A stretch of DNA of 5,265 bases from Candidatus Cloacimonadota bacterium (GTDB lineage: Bacteria; Cloacimonadota; Cloacimonadia; Cloacimonadales; TCS61): the NCBI GenBank assembly GCA_030668345.1, contig DAOUUD010000132.1, positions 1-5,265 on the forward strand, in the 5' to 3' direction. Of this stretch, positions 1-5,169 are shown in pieces. The first letter of the stretch is position 1; each line of letters starts with the position of its first letter. The notes below the pieces were generated by a model that worked only from the letters and a program-made list of their open reading frames with translations, was not told the origin of the DNA and searched no databases. The translations under genes and the position numbers were made by a program.

Positions 1-726
1 AGCCCGAACGATACAATAGCGGGATCTTTGCAGAATTATTCCAAGAATGAGTGCGATAAATACATGCCAGCCCAGAATTTTCGATAAGGAAGTTCCTTTC
101 CCTGTATAATTGCTGAAGATAAACAAAACAACAGCAATAAGAATCCATCCAAGCCATCTTTGCCAACCGGTTTTCTTTCCTGTTCCCGGAAGTAATGTGC
201 AAGATTTTCCCATGCTCATTTTAGGCAGTGCTTCCATCTCCCATAAAAGATACTTGAGAGCTACGATAGTTCCCAGCATAAATCCGAGAGAAAGGAACAA
301 AGCTCCTCCGGAAAGTGCTGGAACTCCACTGAAGAATCCACCGGTTGTACAACCGATACCAATAGTTGCTCCAATTCCCATCAAAGCACCACCAATAAGA
401 CCTTTGACAAGTTCACCGACAGGAGCTACTTTAATACTGAATTCTTTTGAGAATAAAGATGAAATAAACGCTCCTAAAATGATAAAGATATTCAGTAATG
501 CAACTGTGTGCAGATTTATCGGTGTGCTTGTTCCGAGACTTTTTGCTCCGAGGCTTTGGAAAAGATTCTGTCCAATATTTACATAACCTCCGCTTGCACC
601 CCACGGATATTTGATCACGAAAAGAAGAATATTCAATAATGCCAGCAAAATTCCACCAACCCACATAGGCCAGGTTTTGCCGAACAGTGTATCGAATAAT
701 TCTCTTAAAACTCCTTTTTTAAACAC
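1..726 (-). CDS. yeeE: YeeE/YedE-family membrane sulfur (thiosulfate) transporter, C-terminus cut by window edge
   Basis: Probable inner-membrane importer of thiosulfate or a related sulfur species. The reading frame stays open from GTG at 724-726 to the left edge (242 codons seen), so the C-terminal part is missing. Hydrophobic segments lie near residues 20-39, 74-91, 105-125, 138-160, 189-205 and 218-232. Two family signatures are visible: a glycine-rich GIGCTTGGFFSG stretch with Cys126, and QRSRYCIVRA with Cys238. In the characterised family member TsuA, conserved cysteines line the thiosulfate path; a third would be expected beyond the edge. The GTG start is chosen because AAGGAG (733-738) lies 6 nt upstream and the N-terminus (MFKKGVLRELFD) resembles the family. 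It follows the TusA stop by 13 nt, so the two are surely cotranscribed. The alternative is a YedE-type protein linked to selenium metabolism. Confidence 0.88.
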   Translation of the reverse strand, partial: MFKKGVLRELFDTLFGKTWPMWVGGILLALLNILLFVIKYPWGASGGYVNIGQNLFQSLGAKSLGTSTPINLHTVALLNIFIILGAFISSLFSKEFSIKVAPVGELVKGLIGGALMGIGATIGIGCTTGGFFSGVPALSGGALFLSLGFMLGTIVALKYLLWEMEALPKMSMGKSCTLLPGTGKKTGWQRWLGWILIAVVLFIFSNYTGKGTSLSKILGWHVFIALILGIILQRSRYCIVRA

Positions 727-732
727 GGGTCA

Positions 733-738
733 CTCCTT
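733..738 (-). promoter_or_regulatory. Ribosome binding site deciding the GTG start of the YeeE-like gene
   Basis: AAGGAG on the minus strand sits 6 nt before GTG 724-726, just after the TAA stop of the TusA gene. The next in-frame ATG is 20 codons further in and would cut off the conserved N-terminal segment, so this site settles the start. Confidence 0.75.
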
Positions 739-739
739 T

Positions 740-967
740 TTACTTTTTCTTAATATAAAATTTAAAAGTACCACCATCTTCAGCCTGCTCAAGAAAAATG
801 TTCCCTGTTTTTTCGCACCAGGCAGGAACATCGGTTTTAGAACCGGGATCAGTTCCCAGAAGTTCCAAAACTTCACCACTGTTCATTTTCTTGACCGTTT
901 TGGCTAACTTAATGATCGGCATCGGGCAGGAAAGCCCTTTACAATCTAAAGTTTGATCTACTTGCAT
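740..967 (-). CDS. tusA: TusA/YeeD-family sulfur carrier protein
   Basis: Small cytoplasmic sulfur carrier of 75 residues, the usual single-domain length. The hallmark CPxP motif is at residues 14-17 (SCPMP); Cys14 is the residue expected to carry a persulfide. The start, LDCKGLSCPMPIIKLAK, is textbook for the family, and Gly31-Glu32 (SGEVLEL) and the later DVPAWC segment also fit. Cys9 and Cys51 are additional cysteines. The SD AAGGAGGG, 4 nt before the ATG, is the strongest in the window, which suggests high expression. The gene sits between an HdrC-like gene (39-nt gap) and a YeeE-like transporter (13-nt gap). In E. coli a TusA homologue next to YeeE (YeeD/TsuB) supports thiosulfate uptake, so this protein may receive sulfur from the transporter rather than act in tRNA thiolation. 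The exact partner is inferred. Confidence 0.93.
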   Translation of the reverse strand: MQVDQTLDCKGLSCPMPIIKLAKTVKKMNSGEVLELLGTDPGSKTDVPAWCEKTGNIFLEQAEDGGTFKFYIKKK

Positions 968-1006
968 TTTACCCTCCTTTTTTATTTATGCTTTACGCTT
1001 TTTATT

Positions 1007-1483
1007 TTACCATTTTATTTTTATTTCTTTTTCCAATTTTGTTTTAATTTTATCATTTAATTTTTTATCCGGATGCAATTTCTGATTGATCAGTTCGCAA
1101 CGCAAATCCTGAACAAATTTATCAAGTTCCCTTGCTTTTAGATAACGTTCTTTGGGAATATAACCTTCTTTTATAGCCATATCGCGTAGGACATCGAGAA
1201 CATCAGAAAATTTAACTCCCTGCGGACAAAGAGCATAGCAGGTATAACATCTTGAACACATCCAGAGAAGATCAGACGATAATACTTCTTTTTTCATCCC
1301 CAAAATGCACATCCTGATGAGCTTTCGAGGATCATAATCTTCATGAACTTCCGCAACAGGACAGGCAGCAGTGCAGGTGCCACAAGTGAAACATCTTTGA
1401 AAATGTTCTGCTCCCGGCATAGATGCGATCTCATTCTTAAAATTGGCATCCATTTCACTTAATATAATTTTATCTTTAGCCAT
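1007..1483 (-). CDS. hdrC: HdrC-like 4Fe-4S dicluster electron-transfer subunit
   Basis: Soluble two-cluster ferredoxin-like subunit of 158 residues, close to HdrC of heterodisulfide reductases. The first 4Fe-4S motif is Cys31, 34, 37 and 41 (CFTCGTCTAACP); the second is Cys76, 79, 82 and 86 (CSRCYTCYALCPQGV). Between them lies the typical HdrC stretch YDPRKLIRMCILGMKKEVLSSD. In the family this subunit passes electrons from the flavin subunit HdrA to the catalytic subunit HdrB. No membrane helix is present, unlike QmoC or DsrM-type relatives. The C-terminal tail (residues 130-158) is lysine-rich and looks disordered. The start is supported by AGGAG 6 nt upstream; an out-of-frame ATG lies 4 nt before it and ends at once. 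HdrB, normally adjacent, is not in the window: the next gene downstream is the TusA carrier. Confidence 0.9.
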   Translation of the reverse strand: MAKDKIILSEMDANFKNEIASMPGAEHFQRCFTCGTCTAACPVAEVHEDYDPRKLIRMCILGMKKEVLSSDLLWMCSRCYTCYALCPQGVKFSDVLDVLRDMAIKEGYIPKERYLKARELDKFVQDLRCELINQKLHPDKKLNDKIKTKLEKEIKIKW

Positions 1484-1498
1484 CCATTTCTCCTATAA

Positions 1499-1530
1499 AT
1501 TTAATATTTAATATTGAAAATTGAACATTA
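1499..1530 (+). repeat. Left arm of AT-rich imperfect inverted repeat flanking the four-helix-bundle gene
   Basis: By hand alignment, this 32-nt stretch matches the reverse complement of 1959-1990 at 26 of 32 positions. It covers the stop codon of the four-helix-bundle gene and ends about 16 nt before the HdrC start codon. The sequence is low-complexity (ATT/TGAA steps), so part of the match may be compositional. Confidence 0.5.
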
Positions 1531-1879
1531 CTTCTCAATGGCAGTTTTTCTTGATGAGAAAAAAATTGCCGTTAATTCCTTTGCTTCTTCAAGTAAGGAT
1601 GATATTATTTTTTCCATAACTAATTTTTCTTCTATTATGAATTCCAAACCAGAAAGCAGATTCATCAGCTTCTTCCAAAACGATACTAATTTTTGCTGTG
1701 AAACTCGCTTTTGATTGAGCCAAACAGACTGCACGATAATTTGTTGCAACCGATGTCGAGCATCTGATTAATTGCTTAGAAATATGAATCCCTAATGTCG
1801 TTTTTGGCAATGATAATGCCAATTTGACCCATCGATGTGCAAAAGTTTTCGTTCTTTCTAATAATTCTTCTTTATTCAT
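1528..1879 (-). pseudogene. Four-helix-bundle protein (23S rRNA intervening-sequence / S23 family), frameshifted
   Basis: Member of the small four-helix-bundle family first seen in intervening sequences of bacterial 23S rRNA and related to the Avd proteins of diversity-generating retroelements; its cellular function is unknown. The N-terminal part (residues 1-77) shows family landmarks: RTKTFAHRWVKLALSLPKTT, then SKQLIRCSTSVATNYRAVCLAQSK and LEEADESAFW. After the AAA run at 1646-1648 the frame is lost. The family's C-terminal half continues in another frame as LEFIIEEKLVMEKII and ELTAIFFSSRKTA, ending at TAA 1528-1530. Removing one T (TGGTTTGG to TGGTTGG) gives a clean 116-residue product, the usual size. 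Unrepaired, translation ends at 1589 after 96 residues with an unrelated tail. The upstream SD is weak (AAAGAA). It splits an otherwise metabolic operon and is bracketed by repeats, which suggests an inserted element. A sequencing error could also explain the shift. Confidence 0.85.
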
Positions 1880-1892
1880 AATTCTTTTTATA

Positions 1893-1917
1893 AATATTCA
1901 TTTTTCAATATTCAATT
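1893..1917 (+). repeat. 25-nt perfect direct repeat, copy 1
   Basis: Identical over 25 nt to 1967-1991. It begins 13 nt upstream of the ATG of the four-helix-bundle gene. The unit consists of ATATTCA/TTTTTCAATATTCAA steps and is AT-rich. Confidence 0.85.
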
Positions 1918-1958
1918 CTATCCACAGTGTAAAGACTTTTCTTTCAATCTCTATTAAA

Positions 1959-1990
1959 TAATATTCAATATTCATTTTTCAATATTCAAT
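1959..1990 (-). repeat. Right arm of AT-rich imperfect inverted repeat
   Basis: Partner of 1499-1530 (26 of 32 positions matching in inverted orientation). It largely coincides with direct-repeat copy 2 and abuts the stop codon of the FAD/NAD(P) reductase gene. Together the arms frame about 490 bp that hold only the four-helix-bundle gene. Confidence 0.5.
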
Positions 1991-1991
1991 T
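1967..1991 (+). repeat. 25-nt perfect direct repeat, copy 2
   Basis: Same 25 nt as 1893-1917, with 49 nt between the copies. It touches the TAA stop (1992-1994) of the upstream reductase gene without a spacer. The 49-nt spacer holds nothing that I recognise. Confidence 0.85.
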
Positions 1992-2816
1992 TTATAACGC
2001 TTCTGGGATTTTTTTTATTTCTTCATATGAAAACACCGGACCATCGATACAAACATACTTTGATCCAATATTACATCTGCCGCATTTCCCGATTCCACAT
2101 TTCATTCGTCTTTCCAAAGAGGTATAAATTTTCTCATCGGGAAAACCAATTTCAGTGAGAACCGGAAGAGTGTATTTTATCATAATTGGAGGTCCGCAAA
2201 CTACACACCAGGAAGTTGGATCGAGAGAAACTTCTTTGGTTACCGTTGGCACAAACCCGGTAAGTTTATCCCAACCTTTAACCGGATTATCAATTGTAAG
2301 GTGCAATGTAAGATCATCGCGTTTTTCCCATTCTTTTATTTCCTCTTTATAAATGAAAAGATCGGGATTCCTGGCGCCGTAAATCACGGTTATCTTTCCG
2401 TAATCAGCACGATTATCAAGCATATAAATAAGAAGCGAACGCAATGTTGTGAAGGCAAATCCACCGCCGATTATCACTACATCCTGTCCTTTGAACTTTT
2501 CAACCGGATACCAGTTTCCGAGTGGTCCACGAATTCCTACAATATCGTCTTCCTGAAGGTAATGAATTTCGTTCGTAACCGAACCAGTGCGGTTTACCGT
2601 GAATTTAATAATATCTTCTTCTGTGGGAGAAGAAGCGATCCCAAAGGGAGATTCACCTTTTCCTAAAATTGAAAATTCACAGAACTGACCCGGTAAAAAA
2701 TCGAACTTATCTTCTTTATTTATATATGACAGATCAAAGGTCTTTAATGTTCTGTCAGGACTTTCCATATAGATCTTTTTCACCTTCATTTGAAATGGAA
2801 TATATGTGTTTTTCAT
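1992..2816 (-). CDS. FAD/NAD(P)-binding oxidoreductase with 2Fe-2S site (AsrB/HydG/FlxA-like)
   Basis: Probable NAD(P)H-oxidising flavoprotein subunit of a cytoplasmic electron-transfer complex, 274 residues, full length for the family. The N-terminal FAD barrel (about residues 8-105) has LPGQFCEFSI, PFGIASSP and the RTGSVTNEIH segment. The NAD(P)-binding half (110-235) has VVIIGGGFAFTTLRSLL, then VIYGARNPDLFIYK and the terminal VCGPPIMI motif. A C-terminal 2Fe-2S site is formed by Cys240, 245, 248 and 256 (CGIGKCGRCNIG...C), as in dihydroorotate dehydrogenase electron-transfer subunits. The SD GAGGA lies 4 nt before the ATG. Relatives are the AsrB subunit of anaerobic sulfite reductase, HydG of archaeal sulfhydrogenase and FlxA. 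With the AsrA-like subunit encoded just upstream, and no AsrC sulfite reductase in view, the FlxA-like reading fits best. The nucleotide-binding glycine motif is slightly unusual (GGGFAFTT where GGGIGLAP is common). Confidence 0.9.
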   Translation of the reverse strand: MKNTYIPFQMKVKKIYMESPDRTLKTFDLSYINKEDKFDFLPGQFCEFSILGKGESPFGIASSPTEEDIIKFTVNRTGSVTNEIHYLQEDDIVGIRGPLGNWYPVEKFKGQDVVIIGGGFAFTTLRSLLIYMLDNRADYGKITVIYGARNPDLFIYKEEIKEWEKRDDLTLHLTIDNPVKGWDKLTGFVPTVTKEVSLDPTSWCVVCGPPIMIKYTLPVLTEIGFPDEKIYTSLERRMKCGIGKCGRCNIGSKYVCIDGPVFSYEEIKKIPEAL

Positions 2817-2837
2817 TTATTCCTCATTGTTTTTGCT

Positions 2838-2863
2838 CGTTCCCAAATTCTATTTGGGAATGC
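2838..2863. repeat. Palindrome of the CGTTCCCAA...TTGGGAATGC type
   Basis: Perfect 9-bp stem TTCCCAAAT/ATTTGGGAA (2840-2848 with 2852-2860) around a 3-nt loop. It shares its outer bases (CGTTCCCAA and TTGGGAATGC) with 4107-4133, so both belong to one dispersed repeat family. It lies 21 nt upstream of the reductase start codon. Confidence 0.85.
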
Positions 2864-2894
2864 ATTATTATTAAAAACTCTATTTTGACTATTT

Positions 2895-2911
2895 ACGAAA
2901 CAAAGTTTCGT
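2895..2911. repeat. Short hairpin ACGAAAC-AAA-GTTTCGT
   Basis: Perfect 7-bp stem with a 3-nt loop between two TTCCCAAAT palindromes. No T-run follows on either strand, so a simple intrinsic terminator is not supported. It is probably another small dispersed palindrome. Confidence 0.6.
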
Positions 2912-2920
2912 GTTCAATTG

Positions 2921-2945
2921 TGTTCCCAAATGGAATTTGGGAACA
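2921..2945. repeat. Palindrome TGTTCCCAAAT...ATTTGGGAACA
   Basis: Perfect 11-bp stem (2921-2931 with 2935-2945) around the loop GGA. The stem core is the same as at 2838-2863 but the outer arm differs. Palindromes and hairpin together fill 2838-2945 of the 218-bp gap between the AsrA-like and FAD-subunit genes. The rest of that gap (2946-3034) is AT-rich and holds nothing I can name. Confidence 0.8.
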
Positions 2946-3034
2946 AGAGAAATTCGATAGCGTACTCCCAAAAAGAAGTTTAGAAACAAACAAATTTTTA
3001 TAAAATAATAATTCATTTTACAACATCCATCATT

Positions 3035-4060
3035 TTAATAATTTATTATTTTCTTAATGACTTCTCGAATATCCAGATTTACCGGACAAACAACCACACA
3101 TCTTCCACAACCTGTGCAGAGATGTTCATCATAATTATCCATAAAATAATTGTATTTATGCATCACTCTTTGTCGCACGCGTTGAGTAGATTGGCTGCGC
3201 GGATTGTGCCCTGATGCTTCTTTTGTGAAGATAGCGAACATACAGGAATCCCAGAGTCGGATACGTTTTCCTTTGTTTCCCTTCCCTTCATCGGAAACAT
3301 CGAAACAGTGACAGGTGGGACACACAAAAGCACAAGCTCCGCAATTTACACATTTTGCTGCGATCTCATCCCAGATCGGTTCATCCCAGATTTCTTTTGT
3401 TTTAAAAAAAAGTGATGAAATATCTTCTTTTTCTGCAAGATAAGATTCGGCTGTTTCTTTTAATTTTTCTATTTTTTTAATCTCTTTATCAGATGCATTT
3501 TCAGCTGTTTTAAAATCACTCAGGAATTTCTTTCCTTTGTCGCTCACAGCTTCAAATATGTAGTTTTCATCTGTTTCTACTACAAAAATATCGGAACCTG
3601 TTTTATCGAAAGGACCACCATCGAACCAGTTGCAGAAACAGGTGGAAAGCGGTTCATTGCAGGCAAGATTAAAGACAAGACAATTGTCGTATTTTTCCTT
3701 CCAATATGGATCTTTATACATATCTTTTTTAGGCATTTGATGAGCTTCACCAAAAACCTTGTCTAACATCAGAAGACTTTTTGTATCGCAGTTTCTCATT
3801 CCCCAGATAGCAAACGGTTTTTCATCTCTTTTGGGAACTTCCATTCCTTCTTTCGTATATTGGAAAAGAACTTCCGATTGTGGGAAGAATATTTCTTTGG
3901 GTGATCTCTTTGTGTTCAATACTTTATTATTGATATCATCAGCAGATTTGATCTTTTTGAAAGCTGTTGCCTTGCCATCAGTGACAGGAGCAAAAACACT
4001 ATAATTTTCTTGAAGATTTTCAATAAATTTATTGAATTCGCTTTTCTTTACTTTAATCAT
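3035..4060 (-). CDS. 4Fe-4S dicluster electron-transfer protein, AsrA/HydB (FlxB-like) family
   Basis: Cytoplasmic iron-sulfur subunit expected to relay electrons between the flavoprotein encoded next and the rest of the complex; 341 residues, normal for AsrA/HydB relatives. The N-terminal domain holds AIWGMRNCDTKSLLMLDKVF (Cys91) and a cysteine-bearing LACNEPLSTCFCNWFDGGPF region (Cys134, 141, 143). The first 4Fe-4S motif is Cys237, 240, 243 and 247, extended as CPTCHCFDV with Cys250 and 252. HNPRSQSTQRVRQRVMHKYNYF then leads to the second motif, Cys315, 318, 321 and 325, with CPVNLDIREV near the end. Family members work in sulfite reductase (AsrA), sulfhydrogenase (HydB) and Flx complexes. 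The ATG at 4060 is preferred because GGGA lies 6 nt upstream; an in-frame GTG at 4072 would add four residues but has no SD. Confidence 0.9.
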   Translation of the reverse strand: MIKVKKSEFNKFIENLQENYSVFAPVTDGKATAFKKIKSADDINNKVLNTKRSPKEIFFPQSEVLFQYTKEGMEVPKRDEKPFAIWGMRNCDTKSLLMLDKVFGEAHQMPKKDMYKDPYWKEKYDNCLVFNLACNEPLSTCFCNWFDGGPFDKTGSDIFVVETDENYIFEAVSDKGKKFLSDFKTAENASDKEIKKIEKLKETAESYLAEKEDISSLFFKTKEIWDEPIWDEIAAKCVNCGACAFVCPTCHCFDVSDEGKGNKGKRIRLWDSCMFAIFTKEASGHNPRSQSTQRVRQRVMHKYNYFMDNYDEHLCTGCGRCVVVCPVNLDIREVIKKIINY

Positions 4061-4066
4061 AGTAAA

Positions 4067-4070
4067 TCCC
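4067..4070 (-). promoter_or_regulatory. Weak ribosome binding site deciding the ATG 4060 start
   Basis: GGGA on the minus strand is 6 nt before the ATG at 4058-4060. The competing GTG at 4070-4072 is preceded only by AGTAATAT. This is the weakest SD among the redox genes, and it lies just downstream of the palindrome cluster. Confidence 0.5.
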
Positions 4071-4082
4071 ACATATTACTCT

Positions 4083-4096
4083 CGTTCCCAAAGCCC
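4083..4096. repeat. Half copy of the CGTTCCCAA palindrome
   Basis: CTCGTTCCCAA occurs at 4081-4091 and again at 4105-4115 (11-nt direct repeat). The first copy lacks the right arm (TTGGGAATGC), so it looks like a remnant of a second palindromic unit. Confidence 0.55.
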
Positions 4097-4106
4097 GACA
4101 ACTTCT

Positions 4107-4133
4107 CGTTCCCAAGCCCCAGCTTGGGAATGC
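4107..4133. repeat. Palindrome CGTTCCCAAGC...GCTTGGGAATGC
   Basis: Perfect 9-bp stem TTCCCAAGC/GCTTGGGAA (4109-4117 with 4122-4130) around the loop CCCA. The outer bases are the same as at 2838-2863. It lies in the 131-bp gap between the 321-residue and AsrA-like genes. Confidence 0.85.
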
Positions 4134-4142
4134 AAAAACGAG

Positions 4143-4168
4143 CGTTACTAAGCTGGGGCTTAGTAACG
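4143..4168. repeat. Palindrome CGTTACTAAGC-TGGG-GCTTAGTAACG
   Basis: Perfect 11-bp stem (4143-4153 with 4158-4168) with a 4-nt loop, the strongest hairpin in the window. Its core AAGCTGGGGCTT is the reverse complement of the core AAGCCCCAGCTT at 4107-4133, so the two are related. On the minus strand no T-run follows, so a terminator is not supported. On the plus strand a T-rich stretch (4182-4194) begins 13 nt beyond the stem, too far for a classic terminator. Confidence 0.8.
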
Positions 4169-4203
4169 AGTAGAGGTTCGGTTTTTGTTTTTTTGATCAT
4201 ATT

Positions 4204-5169
4204 CTAACCCATTATAAAATCTTGTTTTTCGTTTTCACAATAACTTGCCATTGCCGGTTTTTCATTGATATCCAATCCTGCTGTATAATCAAAACGTTCT
4301 TTGATCTCTTTTTCCACTTTTTTATTCATAATACGCAAATCAAGATCGACCGGACAAGCGGAAACACAAGCTCCGCAATCAACGCATCTTCCTGCAACGT
4401 GAAGATTTCTGATAAGATGGAAAATGATGGAGTCGGTGACTTCCGGAGTTTTACCGATCCATTGCGGATCATTCTGGTCTACAAAACACTCGTTGCAATA
4501 ACAAGCTGGACATACATTTCTGCAAGCATAACAGCGAATGCACTTTGAATATTCTTCTTTGATATATTCCCAGCGTTCTTCGGAAGATTTTTTCTCAAAA
4601 TCAATAACATTTTTGAATTCGTCTTTTATATCAACTTCTTTGCGCGGTTTCCCAATAAAAATATCGTGAACTGGAGCATCAGGATATTTACAGGTTAAGC
4701 AGGAATCACACAAAACATCTTTCAAAGGAATTGTCAGATCAAAATCACGTCCCTTTAAATGCACATTTTTACCATCGATCTTTGATTCCAGAATTTCTTT
4801 ATTTTCTGTTTTCTGAAGAATCTTTTTCTTTTCCAGAATGCCGTTACAGGGAACTCCTATAATGACGATATTCTCTCTTTTAATCTGTTGCTCAATCGAG
4901 TAAAGAACGATAGATCGAGCATCGCAGCCTTTTACAACGATTCCGATCTTATCGTAAGTTTTCCCTAATTTTCTTTTATCTTTTGTTAGATAAGTTGTAA
5001 GATTGTTGCGACAGGTCTCATCGAAAATAAGTCTATCAACATCTTCTTCTTTTTGAATAAAAGCCGGTGTAGAAGAAAGTGGAAGAGAACCTTTTTCCCA
5101 ACCAATGATGATATCCACTTTTTTATCTTTAAGGAGTTTTTTTACTTCTGTTCTCAGGTTCTGGATCAT
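4204..5169 (-). CDS. Cysteine-rich 4Fe-4S dicluster protein (FlxC/FrhB-like) of an Hdr/Flx-type complex
   Basis: Probable iron-sulfur subunit of the same electron-transfer complex, 321 residues. The N-terminal half resembles the domain shared with F420-hydrogenase beta-type and formate-dehydrogenase beta-like proteins: VVKGCDARSIVLY (Cys82) and VIIGVPCNGI (Cys108), then CDSCLTC (Cys154, 157, 160). The first 4Fe-4S motif is Cys210, 213, 216 and 220, running on as CPACYCNEC with Cys223, 225 and 228. The second is Cys262, 265, 268 and 272 (CVDCGACVSACPVDLDLR). That gives many more cysteines than two clusters need, so an additional metal site is possible. Its ATG overlaps the stop of the MvhD-like gene (ATGA), and GGGAG sits 7 nt upstream, so translation is probably coupled. 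The family assignment is firm at the ferredoxin-domain level; the FlxC label rests on context. Confidence 0.82.
   Translation of the reverse strand: MIQNLRTEVKKLLKDKKVDIIIGWEKGSLPLSSTPAFIQKEEDVDRLIFDETCRNNLTTYLTKDKRKLGKTYDKIGIVVKGCDARSIVLYSIEQQIKRENIVIIGVPCNGILEKKKILQKTENKEILESKIDGKNVHLKGRDFDLTIPLKDVLCDSCLTCKYPDAPVHDIFIGKPRKEVDIKDEFKNVIDFEKKSSEERWEYIKEEYSKCIRCYACRNVCPACYCNECFVDQNDPQWIGKTPEVTDSIIFHLIRNLHVAGRCVDCGACVSACPVDLDLRIMNKKVEKEIKERFDYTAGLDINEKPAMASYCENEKQDFIMG

Noticed and set aside
110..586. Plus-strand open frame of 158 codons
   Set aside because: It lies antisense to the YeeE-like gene, whose minus-strand frame shows clear family motifs and hydrophobic segments. The plus-strand product has no recognisable domain.
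431..664. Minus-strand open frame of 77 codons inside the YeeE-like gene
   Set aside because: Out-of-frame shadow; the YeeE frame continues through it with conserved sequence.
2301..2666. Plus-strand open frame of 121 codons
   Set aside because: Antisense to the well-supported FAD/NAD(P) reductase; no domain seen.
2838..2945. CRISPR array
   Set aside because: The repeats are palindromes of unequal sequence and spacing, with no regular spacers of constant length and no cas genes.
2813..3016. Minus-strand open frame of 67 codons in the gap before the FAD-subunit gene
   Set aside because: It is made largely of translated palindromes (VPKFHLGT-like peptide) and AT-rich spacer, has no convincing SD and matches no family I know.
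2946..3034. Internal promoter upstream of the FAD-subunit gene
   Set aside because: Only TTGTAA and TATTTT-like words are present, which are expected by chance in such AT-rich DNA; spacing and context do not support a call.
4061..4072. GTG start at 4072 for the AsrA-like gene
   Set aside because: It is in frame but has no SD, while ATG 4060 has GGGA at a suitable distance. It adds only four residues.
4143..4168. Intrinsic terminator between the 321-residue and AsrA-like genes
   Set aside because: The hairpin is strong, but on the transcribed minus strand it is not followed by a T-run. The same sequence type recurs as a dispersed repeat.
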